In this document: positions 1 through 11,692 of the stretch, piece by piece | How the letters are laid out: each line of letters begins with the position of its first letter | Position numbering within the stretch: position 1 is the stretch's first letter | Assembly: GCA_022829145.1 (NCBI GenBank) | Contig: CM040744.1 | Coordinates: 682,001-746,000 of the forward strand | DNA: 64,000 nt | Source: Albula goreensis | Taxonomy: Eukaryota; Chordata; Actinopteri; Albuliformes; Albulidae | Direction: 5' to 3' | Made by a program: the position numbers and the translations under genes | The notes under the pieces: generated by a model | What the model was told of the DNA's origin: nothing | Database searches by the model: none | Seen by the model: only the letters and a program-made list of their open reading frames with translations

Positions 1-180
1 GATACAGGAGACATGTCTGGGTGGGGTGTTGGACAAGTTTTCATTGAACGTGGATGGCAGAGATTCTCTTGAGAACGTTGTATTTGCGCCCGTGTTAGAA
101 ATCGCGGGTCACTGTCTCTGTAGAAATTCTGCTAGCTAATCGGCGTCCTTCCGCCTCTGTTTAACCCCACCCCGCACCAG
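1..180 (+). other. zfand5: zfand5 last intron, 3' part
   Basis: This is intronic sequence that ends in a good 3' splice site: a pyrimidine-rich stretch from about 146 and a CAG at 178-180, directly before the last coding exon. The upstream exons (A20 finger, linker and first half of the AN1 finger) lie outside the window. Confidence 0.85.
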
Positions 181-329
181 GTTTTGACTGTCGCTGTGGC
201 AACCTGTTCTGTGGACTCCACCGGTACTCAGACAAGCACAACTGCCCTTACGACTACAAAGCCGAGGCCGCAGCTAAGATCAGGAAGGAGAACCCCGTCG
301 TTGTCGCCGACAAGATCCAGAGAATATAA
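181..329 (+). CDS. zfand5: AN1-type zinc finger protein 5 (Zfand5), last coding exon (partial gene)
   Basis: This exon codes for the last 48 residues of Zfand5 (ZNF216), a cytoplasmic protein with an N-terminal A20 finger and a C-terminal AN1 finger. The family binds ubiquitin chains and the proteasome and is known for roles in muscle atrophy and proteasome activation. The exon opens with two bases that complete a codon, then reads [20 protein letters not shown], the second half of the AN1 finger with its C-x-C, FC, H and HxC zinc ligands. It ends in [17 protein letters not shown] and a TAA stop at 327-329. This tail is nearly identical to mammalian ZFAND5, and its usual end is IQRI. Zfand6 and zfand3 differ in this tail, so the paralog call is good. 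The earlier exons are off the left edge. The gene runs toward gda (convergent). Confidence 0.95.
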
Positions 330-2924
330 AGGACTCTCGCACACGACCGTTGACCTGAACACTGGCACGAGGGGCTAAAAGAACTTGTTTTTTGTTCTTT
401 TTTTTTTTTGTTTTGTTTTTAATTACAATCTTGGAAAAAAATCCTATCCAGAGCTGATGCATGAATGATCACGTTTTTTTTTTTTTGTTTTTTTTTTTCT
501 GTACTATCTGTGGTGTGTCTATTTTATTTAAAGAACTAAAAACATTTTAAAAACTACAAAAATAATAGTACTAGCATACAGGTCCGGGCATCTTTTCAGG
601 AAATCTCAATAATAACCTCCCTAGATTTACCCCCCAACATAACCTCCTCAGTCACTTGATTGGTTTTATGTTTGTGCCAAAATGAGGGAGGTAAAAGAAT
701 TCTGGGAATGTTTTTTTTTTTTTTTTTTTTTTTTTGGGAACGCAGAGAAGGACCGTTTGAAACGGAATGTGATTATTGTCTTTTTACGCTATGCTTCAGT
801 TCAGAACAAATGACTAGAAAAGGCAAGAGCTGTGAAACGGCACGACCGTGGGCCGTCTTATTTTTATTTTTTTTTCTATTTTGTTTCATTGCTTTTCGGA
901 GGCAGTGGCTTGAGCTGGTTCCTGATTGGCTGGTACGGTGGAAGCAGTAATCCAGGGGAGGAGTTGTGGTCCTTGTAGAGCTGCGATTGGGTGGTATATT
1001 TCAAAATGGGGTAGAAATTGAATTCCCTGGTAGCTCATATAAATGCTGAATTTATGACTGTACCTCAGTCTCCCTGCCACCACTCAAGGAACGTTATCTG
1101 ACCATTTTACCCCGATAGTACCATCTCTCGTAGGGTGACTTTCACATCTATATTGGCCTCTGTGTGAGATAATTAACTTTGAACAGAGACAGTAAGGACT
1201 TATCAGAGGTGAATAATGGCAACCTTTGCTTTGTCCTCCACACAGGGGCATTTCTAGGTCTTTAGAATCTTAATATCTGAATTTAATGTAGTTTAGATTT
1301 TGAAGATGTTTTCTGTTTGTGGGGTAGTGGGGACATACCGGACACATTCTGTAAGTAGGGTGTTTTGTTGTGCATCACATTGTGGAGGGCAGGTGAGACA
1401 GTGTTGTCAAGTTGCAGTCCGTTCCCACAAGTGGCTGCTGGGAAGGAAGTGTTATGTGTAACTACAATTTTTAAAAAAAAAAGAAAAAAATGATTTGACA
1501 TTTTGTTTAGGCTGTGTTTGTCTTTATCGGAAAGCTTGTAGGTGGAGCATGACCTTAAACTTTTTTTTAAGGTAGCATGTTGACACGTCAGATGATCTTG
1601 GAGATGATACCGTTTTTTTTTTTTTTTTTTTTTTGGAAATCCATTATGGCCGTTATACCATGTGACCCGTGAGCACACAGCCCATTGGCTCCACCAGTGC
1701 TTTCAACCCGAAGAGAGAGGGGCCCCTGCATCGCACCAATGTCCAACCCTCTATTTTAAGGTCTAACTACGTTTATCTCTTTGTTGTGCGTTTGTTCCCT
1801 GTTGCTGGATTGAGCCTGAGAGGAGAGAAGTGTTTTTTTGTTTGTTTGTTTGTTTTTTTTTTATTGCATCCGTGGTAAATGTGAACCCTCCATATCTCCG
1901 TTACTCACACACCTGGACATTGCAGAAAAATGGACGTTGGCAAAGTGAAAGGTTGCCGCGATGGTCTGTAACTTCTGTGTGCGTTTTTTTCCCAAAGGGC
2001 CTTGCTGCAGGTGAGCCCATATCACAGATTTATACCGCAAGTTGCATTCGTCTTTGTGATTGGACCGAACAGACTTTTCGAACGCACTTCATCAATGGGC
2101 CATCCAATGGGTCTGTGTTTCTGTGTTTCTTGCTTCCAACTTCCTGTGCTGCAGTACGTTTCACTTTAGTTTCTAGGAAAAGGAGGAAAAAAGCTTAATT
2201 TGTGCCATATATGTGACATTTTTTGTTTTCTTTTTTTGGTGGTGATATATTCCAGAATATTTCTTGCCGGTTGAGGATGTCTGAGGATTTAGGTTTTTTA
2301 AAATATGATGACTTAACGGACAAAAAAAAGAGCTATCGTGTGTTATTTTTGATAGTACTGGTCCCCCATTTTGTAGTCTGAGCGATGGGAAACTTCACTA
2401 AATGAAGCCAGCTGTGCACGTTTTGCAGTTTGCTTGGTCACGTGATGGTGGTTTGAGGCCTGAAACAATGCCCATTTTTGCCTGCCCTGTTCTTGTTTTT
2501 TTTTTTTTTGTTTATGTTTTTCTTTTTTATTTTATTCTCTTCTTTGGTATAGGAGTATAGTATTATTGGGTGTATTGCATGGGTTGAGTGTCTACAAACA
2601 ATGTAAAATATCTGAATTGTAGAAATTTGGCAATATACTTCACTAATGCTTGGTCAATATTTTCACTGATGAATGATTTTTTTTTTGTTATTTTTTTGTA
2701 ATGTCTAGAGATATTTGCTGATATTTACATATGATATAATCTGTGTATGTGTAGCGAATGTGTGTGTGAGATACGGTCACAAACCTGTGTATGTGCAAGG
2801 GAGGGTCCATCCAGCCCTCATCATCCCCTGCCAACCAATCAGCTGGCCGCTGTCTGTCCACCGTCTGCTTTTGAACTTGTAAGAAGCTCTTCTATTGGGT
2901 GATGCTATGGTTCATTAGATGGCC

Positions 2925-3035
2925 TGTTTGTTCGGAACTCTGTTGGGACCGAGACAGTTTATGACATCATCATCACAGGCTTGTTTATTTAGAACTCTTT
3001 GAACTGGACTCTTTGTGACATCATCGCCACTGTGG
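2925..3035 (+). repeat. Imperfect tandem duplication (~60 bp) with TGACATCA core
   Basis: Two adjacent copies share GAACTCT, a GGAC/ACC block and TGACATCATC, at about 2,933-2,975 and 2,988-3,030. TGACATCA is close to a CRE/ATF site. The duplication lies within the presumed zfand5 3' UTR. Confidence 0.5.
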
Positions 3036-3845
3036 GAATGGACTGACAGATTTCCCGTCAACCTTACACAGAGAGGAGAGGTGGGGCGTATCGGTGAATC
3101 TGGAAATCGGACCTAGGAGTAACTCTTGATGTAATTTTGCCATGTACACTTTTTCTAATGACACTACTATCCAGTGTCATTACATGAAGTAATAACTACC
3201 AAAAGAAAAAAAAGCAATTACCTCCATGTTATCAAGTACAAGCATGTAGTACAGTTTCATTCTTGCTAATGAACTACATGTCTCTTCAGTTAAGAAGAAG
3301 CAGATTGAGAATTAAAACCAGATTAGGAGAGAATGGGCCATAAACACTTCTCTTATATTGACAGGTTCTTTAAATGCATGTGGTAAAATTAACAAGAAGT
3401 TCCATTTCCTAGATCCACTTGTGACCCATTTTGCCTCCATATTGCAGAAATACCGGCATAGCAATTTTCAAGTAGTGCAACCTGCCCTTTTTCCCCGTTG
3501 CACTATTGGGCAAAAAACTCTCTCTGTCTCCACCCTCACCCCCTGTCAACAAAAATCCCATGTTTGTTTGTCCATTGATGTCTAGCTGTTTGAATTCTTC
3601 CCTTCCTTCTCTCCAAAACCCGTTGCTTGTTTACAAAACCTAAGCAACGTATGGAAGTGAATTTAGGGGCTGGGGGTGGAGTCAGATTTGTGTTTTCTGT
3701 CTGATTTCCTCTTAAATAGATTTACCCGTTGCTTGCTTGGACAGTTCGCTTGTGGTATGTTGGCATCTGAGTGTATGTGTGTGTGAGTGAAGGTGTGCGT
3801 GTGTCCGTACCTGTAGAGTCTAATCTAGCGGTGTGGAGAAAGACC

Positions 3846-3853
3846 TGTATATA
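3846..3853 (+). promoter_or_regulatory. Pumilio-type element UGUAUAUA in presumed 3' UTR
   Basis: This is an exact match to UGUANAUA, the known PUF-protein site, near the distal end of the presumed zfand5 3' UTR. A second match lies at 4,096. A function is inferred only. Confidence 0.35.
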
Positions 3854-4095
3854 GATTTTTCCCCCTAACATTGTCATGGCTTGGTCAGCGCTTTTTTTTT
3901 TTTTTTTCATTTTAATTTTTATTTTTGTTTTTTTTTTTTCTTTCTTTGTAGGGGTGTGAGTGTCTGCTTTAAAATTGTATGTATCCATTCAAGTTTTAAT
4001 TTTAACTTTTTAGTTATGCAAATTTGTACAAACTGTGTTCATATTTATGTATTACATATAATCTTGTTATCATGCATTAATGCAAAATTGTATCA

Positions 4096-4104
4096 TGTAA
4101 ATAA
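4096..4104 (+). terminator. zfand5: Polyadenylation signal AATAAA overlapping a Pumilio element
   Basis: AATAAA is at 4,099-4,104 and shares bases with TGTAAATA at 4,096-4,103, which matches UGUANAUA. Downstream GU-rich sequence is weak, so this is the likely but unproved distal poly(A) site of zfand5. Confidence 0.5.
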
Positions 4105-4120
4105 AAAATGATGTACAGAG

Positions 4121-7100
4121 AGACATTATACAGCTTTATCACATGACTTTTTCCTTTTTTAACCTTTTACGTGGATGTTTCAGGTGAGCAATAGCAATTA
4201 GCTCAGTGGCTACTTTCCCAATTTAACAAAAAATATATATGTTGCCATTCATCGATGAAAATGTCATTTACTTAGGAGGGAGTAAGTTAAGACTAAGTTT
4301 GTGAGTATTAACTCTCCTTGAAATTAGATATTGACGTGTTAATTCGCTAAAAATGAACACAATATCCAGATCGATGTTAGGGCTGACAGGCCGGCAGCCA
4401 TGCGGGGAGATTCATAGCTTGTGGGGAGGAAAACATTTTGATTGGTCCAAATTGTCAATAATTGACACCTGAGTGCAGCCCCACCCATATTGGTGTTCAT
4501 GAAATCTTATTTCAACCATCACATGGTTTGATGGTGGTGTTTGCCTTCGATCTCTTGAAGAGATTGAGGGTTCCAGTATTGAGCTTGAATATTGGGCATT
4601 AGATATTGAGAGGGAAACTGTAAAACCATAAAACAGAGTAGATTTAAAGTCAAGACCAAGGAAGAGCCAAATGAATCGTGAGAGTAAACCTGTTCACTTT
4701 TATCCCAGACCCATCCTAAAATTATATTGTCACCCCATTAGTCCAAAATATGTACAAGACCGTCCAGAGAGAGAATGAAGGCCATTCACTCCACTAAAAA
4801 GTTAAAATTAGATCCCAAATTAGTGTTTTTTTTCCTCTCTCTGTGTTAATAATCCCTGAGAAGGTCTGCTGACAGAATGCCAGACAGTTTGTTTCCAGAA
4901 CTTTCGGTTTAAGTCCATAAAAAAGCTGTTTCTGTAATCTGTTCTGGTTTTTTTCCCTTTTTTTGGGGGGTGGGGGGCTGCTGCCCTCTGGTTCCCTATG
5001 GCCTGTTCTGGGGTCATGGTAATGGGGTTTGGCATCTGTTACATCCCTGTGTCCATTGTTTTGGGCTTTCTCTTGAGGCCAAGTTGATACGACCGGTCTG
5101 TCTGCTGAGTCAATCTGTCTGCCCCAGCTGCGTCCGTAGTGCAGAGCTCCAGAACCTGCTGATACAACTGGGCAGCATTTTTAGCACGTTAAAACGGCAA
5201 AGAACTACATATCCCATGACTGAATTGATTAAGGTACTGAAGGTGCTGAAACCTTTTGCGAATGTGTCCCTGAGAGGCGACAGTTTGTTCCCATCATGCC
5301 TCGGTACTGGCACTTGCCGTTTGCCGCCGTAGACTACGAGTTCTCAGCTGTTGCGTAATCTGTTTGCTTGCCCTGAAGGTGTCGTTCGCGGCTACGTATG
5401 AAACTCGCACTTTCACATCGGTCTCCTACCTCTTTTTTGCAAGCCTGGCTTCTCGCACGCCTCGAATCCGGGAGACTTCAGTCCTGGTTGGTTTCAGCAT
5501 CTACATGTTTTTTAGGGTGTGTTTTCCTTTCAGTTATCGACCACTTCAGGCCTTAGAAACAAGTTATGTGGACTTTTTGGCCAATCAATATTTGAAATTA
5601 ATTACATAAATGCTGAAAGGCACAAACGGACACTGTAGTTTAGAACACAGTCTGACTTCTGCTCTAGTCAAACAAGGCATCCAGTAGTTCTTCCCAGTCC
5701 CAATCCTGAGCGAACAAGAAAGAGGACACTATGTGGCAATAGCTCAGCTCCAAAAGGAGGCCCCAGGTCTTTGCTGTCCACCTGCTGAATTGTGCACCCC
5801 TAGTGTGCTAGGGAGCGTGACTGTTTTAACAGGTGCTGTGGCTAATGCGTGAGACATGAATGCCTCGCTCCTGTGATCTCATTCGGCAGAGAGAGCTGCT
5901 CCTGTCATCTGTGTGTGTGTGTGTGGGGTTTGTCTGAGTGACTCAGTGTATGTGTGTGTGTGCTGAGAGGGCGAGACCGACTCTCTCTGCCCAGTGCCAT
6001 ACCAATATCATTATGATCAGTAGATGTAAAAAGACAGTCATTGCAAGCACTCAGTGACTGTCTTTTTTTTTGTTGTCCTTTTTTCCATCACTGAACTCAG
6101 ACAAAGAAGATTACAGTTCAACAAAAGGCCATGGTTAAACTAGTCCCACTCGTTCCACGAAAGCCTTTGTACGTACTTCACCCTGTTTAGATTTCCTCAG
6201 TTCAGAGAATTAGTTACACAAATACATGAATAATGTGTCAATCTCACATTTCTAAGCAGAGGAAGAGAAATCAGTCAGCACAGTGACAGCGAGCACACGT
6301 GTATAGCTGCCACTCCAACGGGGGGGGCAGTTGGGGGGCTCAGCTGTCTCTGTCTTGTACAGGACGCTTGTCCCCAAAACCGAGTGGAAAACATCTGCAA
6401 ATCCCACCTCCCCCCCTTTCTGTTCATCTGTGTTTAGGGAGCTTACAAAGATGACATCACTACAGATGCCCGGTGGCAGATGTTCCCATGGCGATGAATG
6501 AGGCTCAGTTCTGTCACTCTGAAGGTCAGACAGAGGTCACTGTACAACCCGACCCAGGCAGTTTAAGCCAAAGTCCTTGCTGCCCCCCCCTCCCCCCCCG
6601 ACAAACCTTCTGTCTGTTCGTCTGTGCAGCCCTTCATTTTTATGTTCTCCCCCTTATATTAGCCATTCAGCAGAAACTCATCTGTATTTACTGAACTTCA
6701 GTTTGTATTGCGTTTGGATTAGATCCTTTTTGTTTTATGTCCCCCAGTCTACTTTGTTATTACTGGTGGTGTGGTGTATTTAGCTAAAATTCTGTTTACT
6801 TCAGGATAATTTGTGTGGGTTTGTAGTTTTGTGCTGCAGATTGTAACTTTGGTGGTGGGTGAATGCGCAGGCAGCTTCAGAACAAGGTGAACACAAACAA
6901 ACCCCATGTGGCTGTACGGGGTTTAGCTATACCAGCACTCTGTACTTGTCATTCAGAACAGGGGCCCTCTGATGTTCTGTCTGTGTTGTGGATGGAGGTC
7001 CTTTGACTGGGTGGGGGGAAGGGGTAAAAATCTTGAGTGTAGGCAGCCATTTTGTTGTAGGTATGTGTGTGGAAGCATGATTTGTGATGACTGTGTGTGT

Positions 7101-7140
7101 GTGTGTGTGTGTGTCACACCCTGCATCTTGGGCAATGGTA
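4121..7140. other. Intergenic region, no gene recognised
   Basis: Only short ORFs without family resemblance are present. It holds one copy of a dispersed repeat (4,431-4,525), a short (GT)n tract near 5,910-5,962, and a ZNF143-like motif (ACTACATATCCCATGA) near 5,204-5,219. Confidence 0.6.
4431..4525 (+). repeat. Dispersed repeat copy 1 (TTGATTGGT...CCACCCAT...GGTGT)
   Basis: It shares an ordered set of blocks with the copies at 24,240-24,415 and 26,420-26,595: TTTTGATTGGT, then TGACA, then GC(T/C)CC(A/G)CCCAT, then TGGTGT/TGGTATCA. The family is not identified. It is probably a short nonautonomous element. Confidence 0.5.
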
Positions 7141-7144
7141 ACGC

Positions 7145-7190
7145 AGGCCTCTAGGAGGTAACTAGAGGCCTACGTTACGTAGGTACCTCC
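7145..7190. repeat. Nested perfect palindromes
   Basis: AGGCCTCTAG (7,145-7,154) is followed after 7 bases by its exact reverse complement (7,162-7,171). CCTACG-TTA-CGTAGG follows at 7,169-7,183, and GGAGGTA (7,154-7,160) pairs with TACCTCC (7,184-7,190). The stretch could form a cruciform or hairpin. Confidence 0.75.
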
Positions 7191-7281
7191 TACGTTCCTA
7201 AAAGATGGCAATTCCACAGCGCAAGAGCGTTCTGTCACAGTGTGTGTGAGAGAGAGCGAGGTAGTGCACATGCATGTTTGT

Positions 7282-8630
7282 GGGTGCGTTCCAGTACTCA
7301 AATTTAGTCTCCACCTCTTCTCCACTACCATCTCATCTCCTCCGTGCCCCGGAAACTGATCTATGTGTCCTCCCTCCCTCCACTGTTCCAAAATCGTAAG
7401 AGAGGAAGAGCGCGTTCCAATACTCAAATTTAGTCTCCACCTCTCCTCCACTACCACCTTGTTTCCTCCATGCCCTGGAAACGTATCTATGTGCCCTCCC
7501 TCCCGCCACTGTTCCAAAAGGGTAGGAGACGAGATTGCATCCTTCACTCGCCTGAATCCTCTGAATAGTTGAAGAATTACTTCCTATGTGTGTTTCTAAC
7601 CACTTTTCCTTGACCTCGATGGAAAATGTCAAGAGATCAAGGAAAGCTGTGAAGGAGAATTCATAAGGGCTTAGGAACAGACAACCATGGTGCTAAGAGA
7701 ATCTGACTACACTTATACTAGGCTACGTAATTATGCGACTGCAGATGTTATTGACATGAGTCTGCCGTGGTGAAACTACAGTGTTCCGAAGGTGGACTAC
7801 TAAAAGGGCATCTTAGGTACTTTTTCCTGAGCGTTCTTACCGTGTTGTTTCATGCAGGCTACATAAACATGGACAACCCAGTGAAGAATATTACTTCATG
7901 ACCAAGGTTTGAATTGAGATTAAAAAAGAGGAATGTAGGCTACCAGTCATAAAAAGGAAACAAAATGGCTGTCACATTGAGAATGGTTGCTCACGCTCAC
8001 CCTCCTGTCCATTCATATTTATCGACATGAACCCAAATTAGAATAGTTGAATGAAAATAATTGTTACATTTATACAAAATAGGCATAACATGTTAGGCCT
8101 ACAAATCTACAACTGTACATATCATCATTCTTAAGTTTCAAACATGCTCAATTAAAAATATCATCTGGCTAAGAACATCTGAAATCCCTTTTTCTTGAAA
8201 GACAAGTTCCTGCGTTACGGTTAATATGTTGATTATGACCTGATCATAACCCTATGCATCTACGGTCTGCGTCCCTTGTCAGTCATGTTGATCGTTTTTG
8301 CTAAGCTTTATAACGGCATTACCTCCTTTCCTTTCGTAGAGGATGGTCCAGTGTACCCTATGATAAAGGAGATGAAGAAGCACTGAAGCACCTTTCCTTA
8401 GCGTTTAAAGAATTTGACCAGCTCTTATCATAAATGTCATTTCATTCAGTTGGGAACCTACCGACGTCAAAAAGACTATTCGACCACAGCCTTCGTTTTG
8501 TCTCCTCGTTCCCTCGTCTTCTCCAATCATTTTCTCCCCTCCTTTCCACCGCATACTTACGGGATAGGAGACGAGGGCAGGAGATGAGTGGAGGAGATGA
8601 GGAGACGAGAAAAAGTATTGGAACGCACCC
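7282..8630. mobile_element. Nonautonomous inverted-repeat DNA element (GGGTGCGTTCCARTACT family)
   Basis: The left end GGGTGCGTTCCAGTACT (7,282) is matched by the inverted right end AGTATTGGAACGCACCC (to 8,630). It is flanked on both sides by TGT, a possible 3-bp target duplication. The left terminal block is repeated inside at about 7,410 (GCGTTCCAATACTCAAATTT). No transposase ORF is seen in 1.35 kb. The inner ends are rich in TCTCCTCC / GGAGGAGA. A sister copy lies at 27,967-28,452. A 3-bp target site would fit PIF/Harbinger-like elements, but the superfamily is not certain. Confidence 0.65.
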
Positions 8631-8631
8631 T

Positions 8632-9038
8632 GTGTGTGTGCATGTGTGTGTGTGTGTGTGCGCGTGTGTGTGCATGCATGTGTGCGTGCGTGTGTGCATG
8701 TGTGTGTGCGTGTGCATGCGTGTGTGTGTGTGCATGCTTGTGTGTATGCGTGTATGTGGCCGTGCGTGCGTGTGTGTGTACATGCGTGTGTGTGTGCAGT
8801 GTGTGTGTTCCTGCCTCCTCCAATCATTTCCTCCCCTCCTTTGTGTATGCATGCATGTGTGTGTGTGTGTGTGTGCATGTGTGTGCATGCGTGTGTGTAT
8901 GCGTGTATGTGGCTGTGCGTGCGTGTGTGTGTACATGCGTGTGTGTGTGCGAGTGTGTTCCTGTGTGTATGCATGCATGTGTGTGTGTGTGTGTGTGCAT
9001 GTGTGTGTGTGTGTGTGTGTGCATGCGTGTGTGAGCAT
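8632..9038. repeat. Compound (GT)n/(GTGC)n/(ATGC)n microsatellite with higher-order duplication
   Basis: This is a long alternating purine-pyrimidine tract. A block of about 65 bases containing GTGTATGTGGCCGTGCGTGC and a TACATGCG core occurs at about 8,731 and again at about 8,892, so the array has duplicated as a larger unit of about 160 bp. Long open frames on both strands here are artefacts of the repeat. Confidence 0.9.
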
Positions 9039-9159
9039 GTCTGCATGCCCTTGTGCTCGTGTTGCTCAGGCTTGTGAAAGCAGCGTCTTGCACAGCCTTG
9101 ATCTTGCAGGAGAAAAGGCAAGGCCAATGACACACGCACACATCAGTCAGGGCCGTTAC

Positions 9160-9275
9160 CATATTTAACCACACTAAAAGGGACGGGCCTGCCTTATTTA
9201 GCTGCGCTTAAAGGGACAGGTCAGCTGTATTTAGCAGGACTTTAAGGAGCAGGTCTCCTGCATTTAGCCAGCGAT
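9160..9275. repeat. Short tandem array, ~35-bp unit, 3-4 imperfect copies
   Basis: The repeated pattern is TATTTAGC-N(5)-CTTAAAGG(G)A(C/G)(C)AGGTC, starting near 9,160, 9,195, 9,227 and (partial) 9,259. Confidence 0.6.
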
Positions 9276-11600
9276 GAGGAGCCAGTGGGTTCACATGGGG
9301 TGGTAGACACAGTTCATGGCTGCTTATCACCTGGACCAGTGTTTGTCCTTCAGGATTTGTCCTATTCAAGTCAATCAGCATTAATGAAGTCAATCACTTT
9401 AGTAACAGAAAACTGTACATATTCCTAATTGCATGAAAAGTAGTTGAAAATCATGACTATTGTTTAAAAAGAAAACCGAAAGAGCCACACCTCTATAGCA
9501 AACCTTGTTTTTTTCTGTAAGAAGGAAGCTTTGTAAAATCAGATAAACCTAACAGGATATGTGCTGATAAGGGTTAGTTGGTGCGACAGCTGAGATAGTG
9601 CTTGTGCATGTTTTTGGAGTTTTTTCATGAATGGTTTGATGGAGCAGAATAACCTGCAGGGTTTTTAAGGTGCTGCTGGATTACGGAGGATTTGAAAAGC
9701 TCTTTATGCACCGGGTTTATACCGAGGCTCCGCCCCTGCCCCTGCCCTCCCAGCCAAGACCGATACCACTGCCTTTGAGTCAACTATACAACTAACTATA
9801 AAACTAATATACTACGAAATGTCTACATATAATTTTTAGTTTTGATAAAATGTTCAATCATGTTTAATGAACCCAGATAAATGTTACAAAACAGGCTTAT
9901 TTAAACGCTGGTTCCAACAACACCACCACCTCAAGAAATGAGCGAAAAGCTAAATAAAATAACGATAGCATGTGGTTCTAGTCAGCGCTCTTGAATCACT
10001 TGAGCACTCTATGTATTCTGCAAGGCGTTCGTTAGCCCTCATGCTGTTAGCCATAGTGTTGTTAGCCGTCGTGCTGTTACCCGCCCTTGCTTTAGCTGCA
10101 GTGCAACACGAGGGATTTCTGTTTGCAATTAACTAATTGGTTTAAGTCAGAGAAGAGAAACCCCCGAGGAGATGCTCCCTGAGGTGAATTTAAAGAACTG
10201 TCGTTCTGAGAAAGAGAGGAATGCAGTGTGACCCTAAGAGAAACCCTTGTGTTTTTTTTTTTTTTTTGTTTTTTTTTTTTTTTTTTTGTATTTGACAGCT
10301 TGGCTAATCTTTATGGGTGGTGTTCCTGTCTAAAAGGGACACTCCAATATTTAAAACCCTTTTATCTCGTGCTCTACCAAGATTAGAGGAACCTATTTTA
10401 ATTTAGGTTTGTGTATTCTGGAGGTAGCTCTGAAACCAATGCACTGGAAAGTGATTAGTGATAGCACCATGACGGAAAGTATATGGGACCTTCAAAAATT
10501 AGATCTAACTCCGGTAGAAAATTCTCTCTGTATATGAGAACCGCTGGTACAGATATAGTTTTGGAGCAAAAGTATAAAACAAGTCTGTAACATCATGCCT
10601 TATGAGAAGATAGTGTGTCCTAACAGAAATAAGAATGGAAGCTTCTAACAACAGACTGTAGATGTGGATAGCACAGGTTACATGCACATTCAAGGGTGTA
10701 ATTTTCACATGAAAACATTCATAAATTCATAAATAAATACATCCATATAATTCAGATTATGAGACTTGATGTGGGTAACCATGGATTCCGCTCCAGATGA
10801 AGGAGGAGGAATTGCTAGTTGGACACAAAGGGGAAGATTGCATCTGCCCAGAAAGGCATGTCGAAATAAAATGAGATTGATGTTCTGGCAATCCACCTTT
10901 CCGCCCAATGACCCAAAACGAACATATCCGACGTTTCCCTGCAATCTCAAACAATACCGCGATGATTGGACAAGAAGCGAGGATAAACTAGCGCCTCTAT
11001 GTAATGACAACACACACCAAGTGGATGGGATTCTGATCGCGACAGTCAAAAGAGGGAACGTGGTATTTTCTCTGACCTTATTTAACCAAGTAAATTAACA
11101 GAGCACATTAAACTCAGTCCTGTCAGCCCAGAAATGTCATCACCTAGGCACACATCCCTGTGTGTAATGCATGTGTATGTCTTAAAAATCAGTGAAATGT
11201 AAGAGCTAAATCAATGTTTCTATGGAGCAAGTTAACACTAATCTTGTAAGTCATTATCTTGCGACAAAGGAGCATTGCGATTTACAGTGTCGCTTTTACA
11301 GAAGGTGTAGATATTGTTATCTGTGTTCTTTATAGTTTACATACCTGCATTGCTCTTATATACATATCAGATGCTATAGCTACAGCTTTGCTATAATATT
11401 GTATGTTGACATGTTTCTGTACGTCCGTCCCGCTCTCTACATGTTATGGATTTTCCACCAGCTGCATTCACATAAACATGGAACCATAAAACGGTGCAGC
11501 CACTTGGGATCTTGTACATTAAAACCAAATTATTTTTTAATGCTTGATGCTACATTCAGAACTGGAGAACAGTTTTTTTAATCTTGTTTTTCCTCCCCCT

Positions 11601-11692
<92 letters not shown>

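Larger units (their letters stand above)
330..4120 (+). other. zfand5: Probable zfand5 3' untranslated region
   Basis: This 3.8-kb stretch after the stop codon has no credible ORF. On the plus strand it is rich in T runs (for example 470-500, 709-735, 1613-1635, 3893-3907), which would give a U-rich 3' UTR. The first strong AATAAA on this strand that I find lies at 4,099-4,104. ATTAAA-like hexamers occur earlier (about 3,313), so shorter isoforms are possible. The UTR length is inferred from the sequence and is not shown by transcript data. Confidence 0.55.

Noticed and set aside
4970-5609. Two plus-strand frames of 120 and 81 codons
   Set aside because: The part around SAELQNLLIQLGSIF looked vaguely like an enzyme helix, but I could not tie it to a family. 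No splice context was found.
8632-9040. Regularly spaced repeats that might suggest a CRISPR array
   Set aside because: The genome is eukaryotic, and the units are GT/ATGC microsatellite without unique spacers.
8405-9174. Long open frames on both strands rich in Thr/His or Cys/Val
   Set aside because: They are translations of the (GT)n/(ATGC)n microsatellite. All frames of such repeats stay open.
10705-11098. Overlapping 110-114-codon frames on both strands
   Set aside because: No known motif, no neighbouring exon, and overlap of both strands suggests chance.
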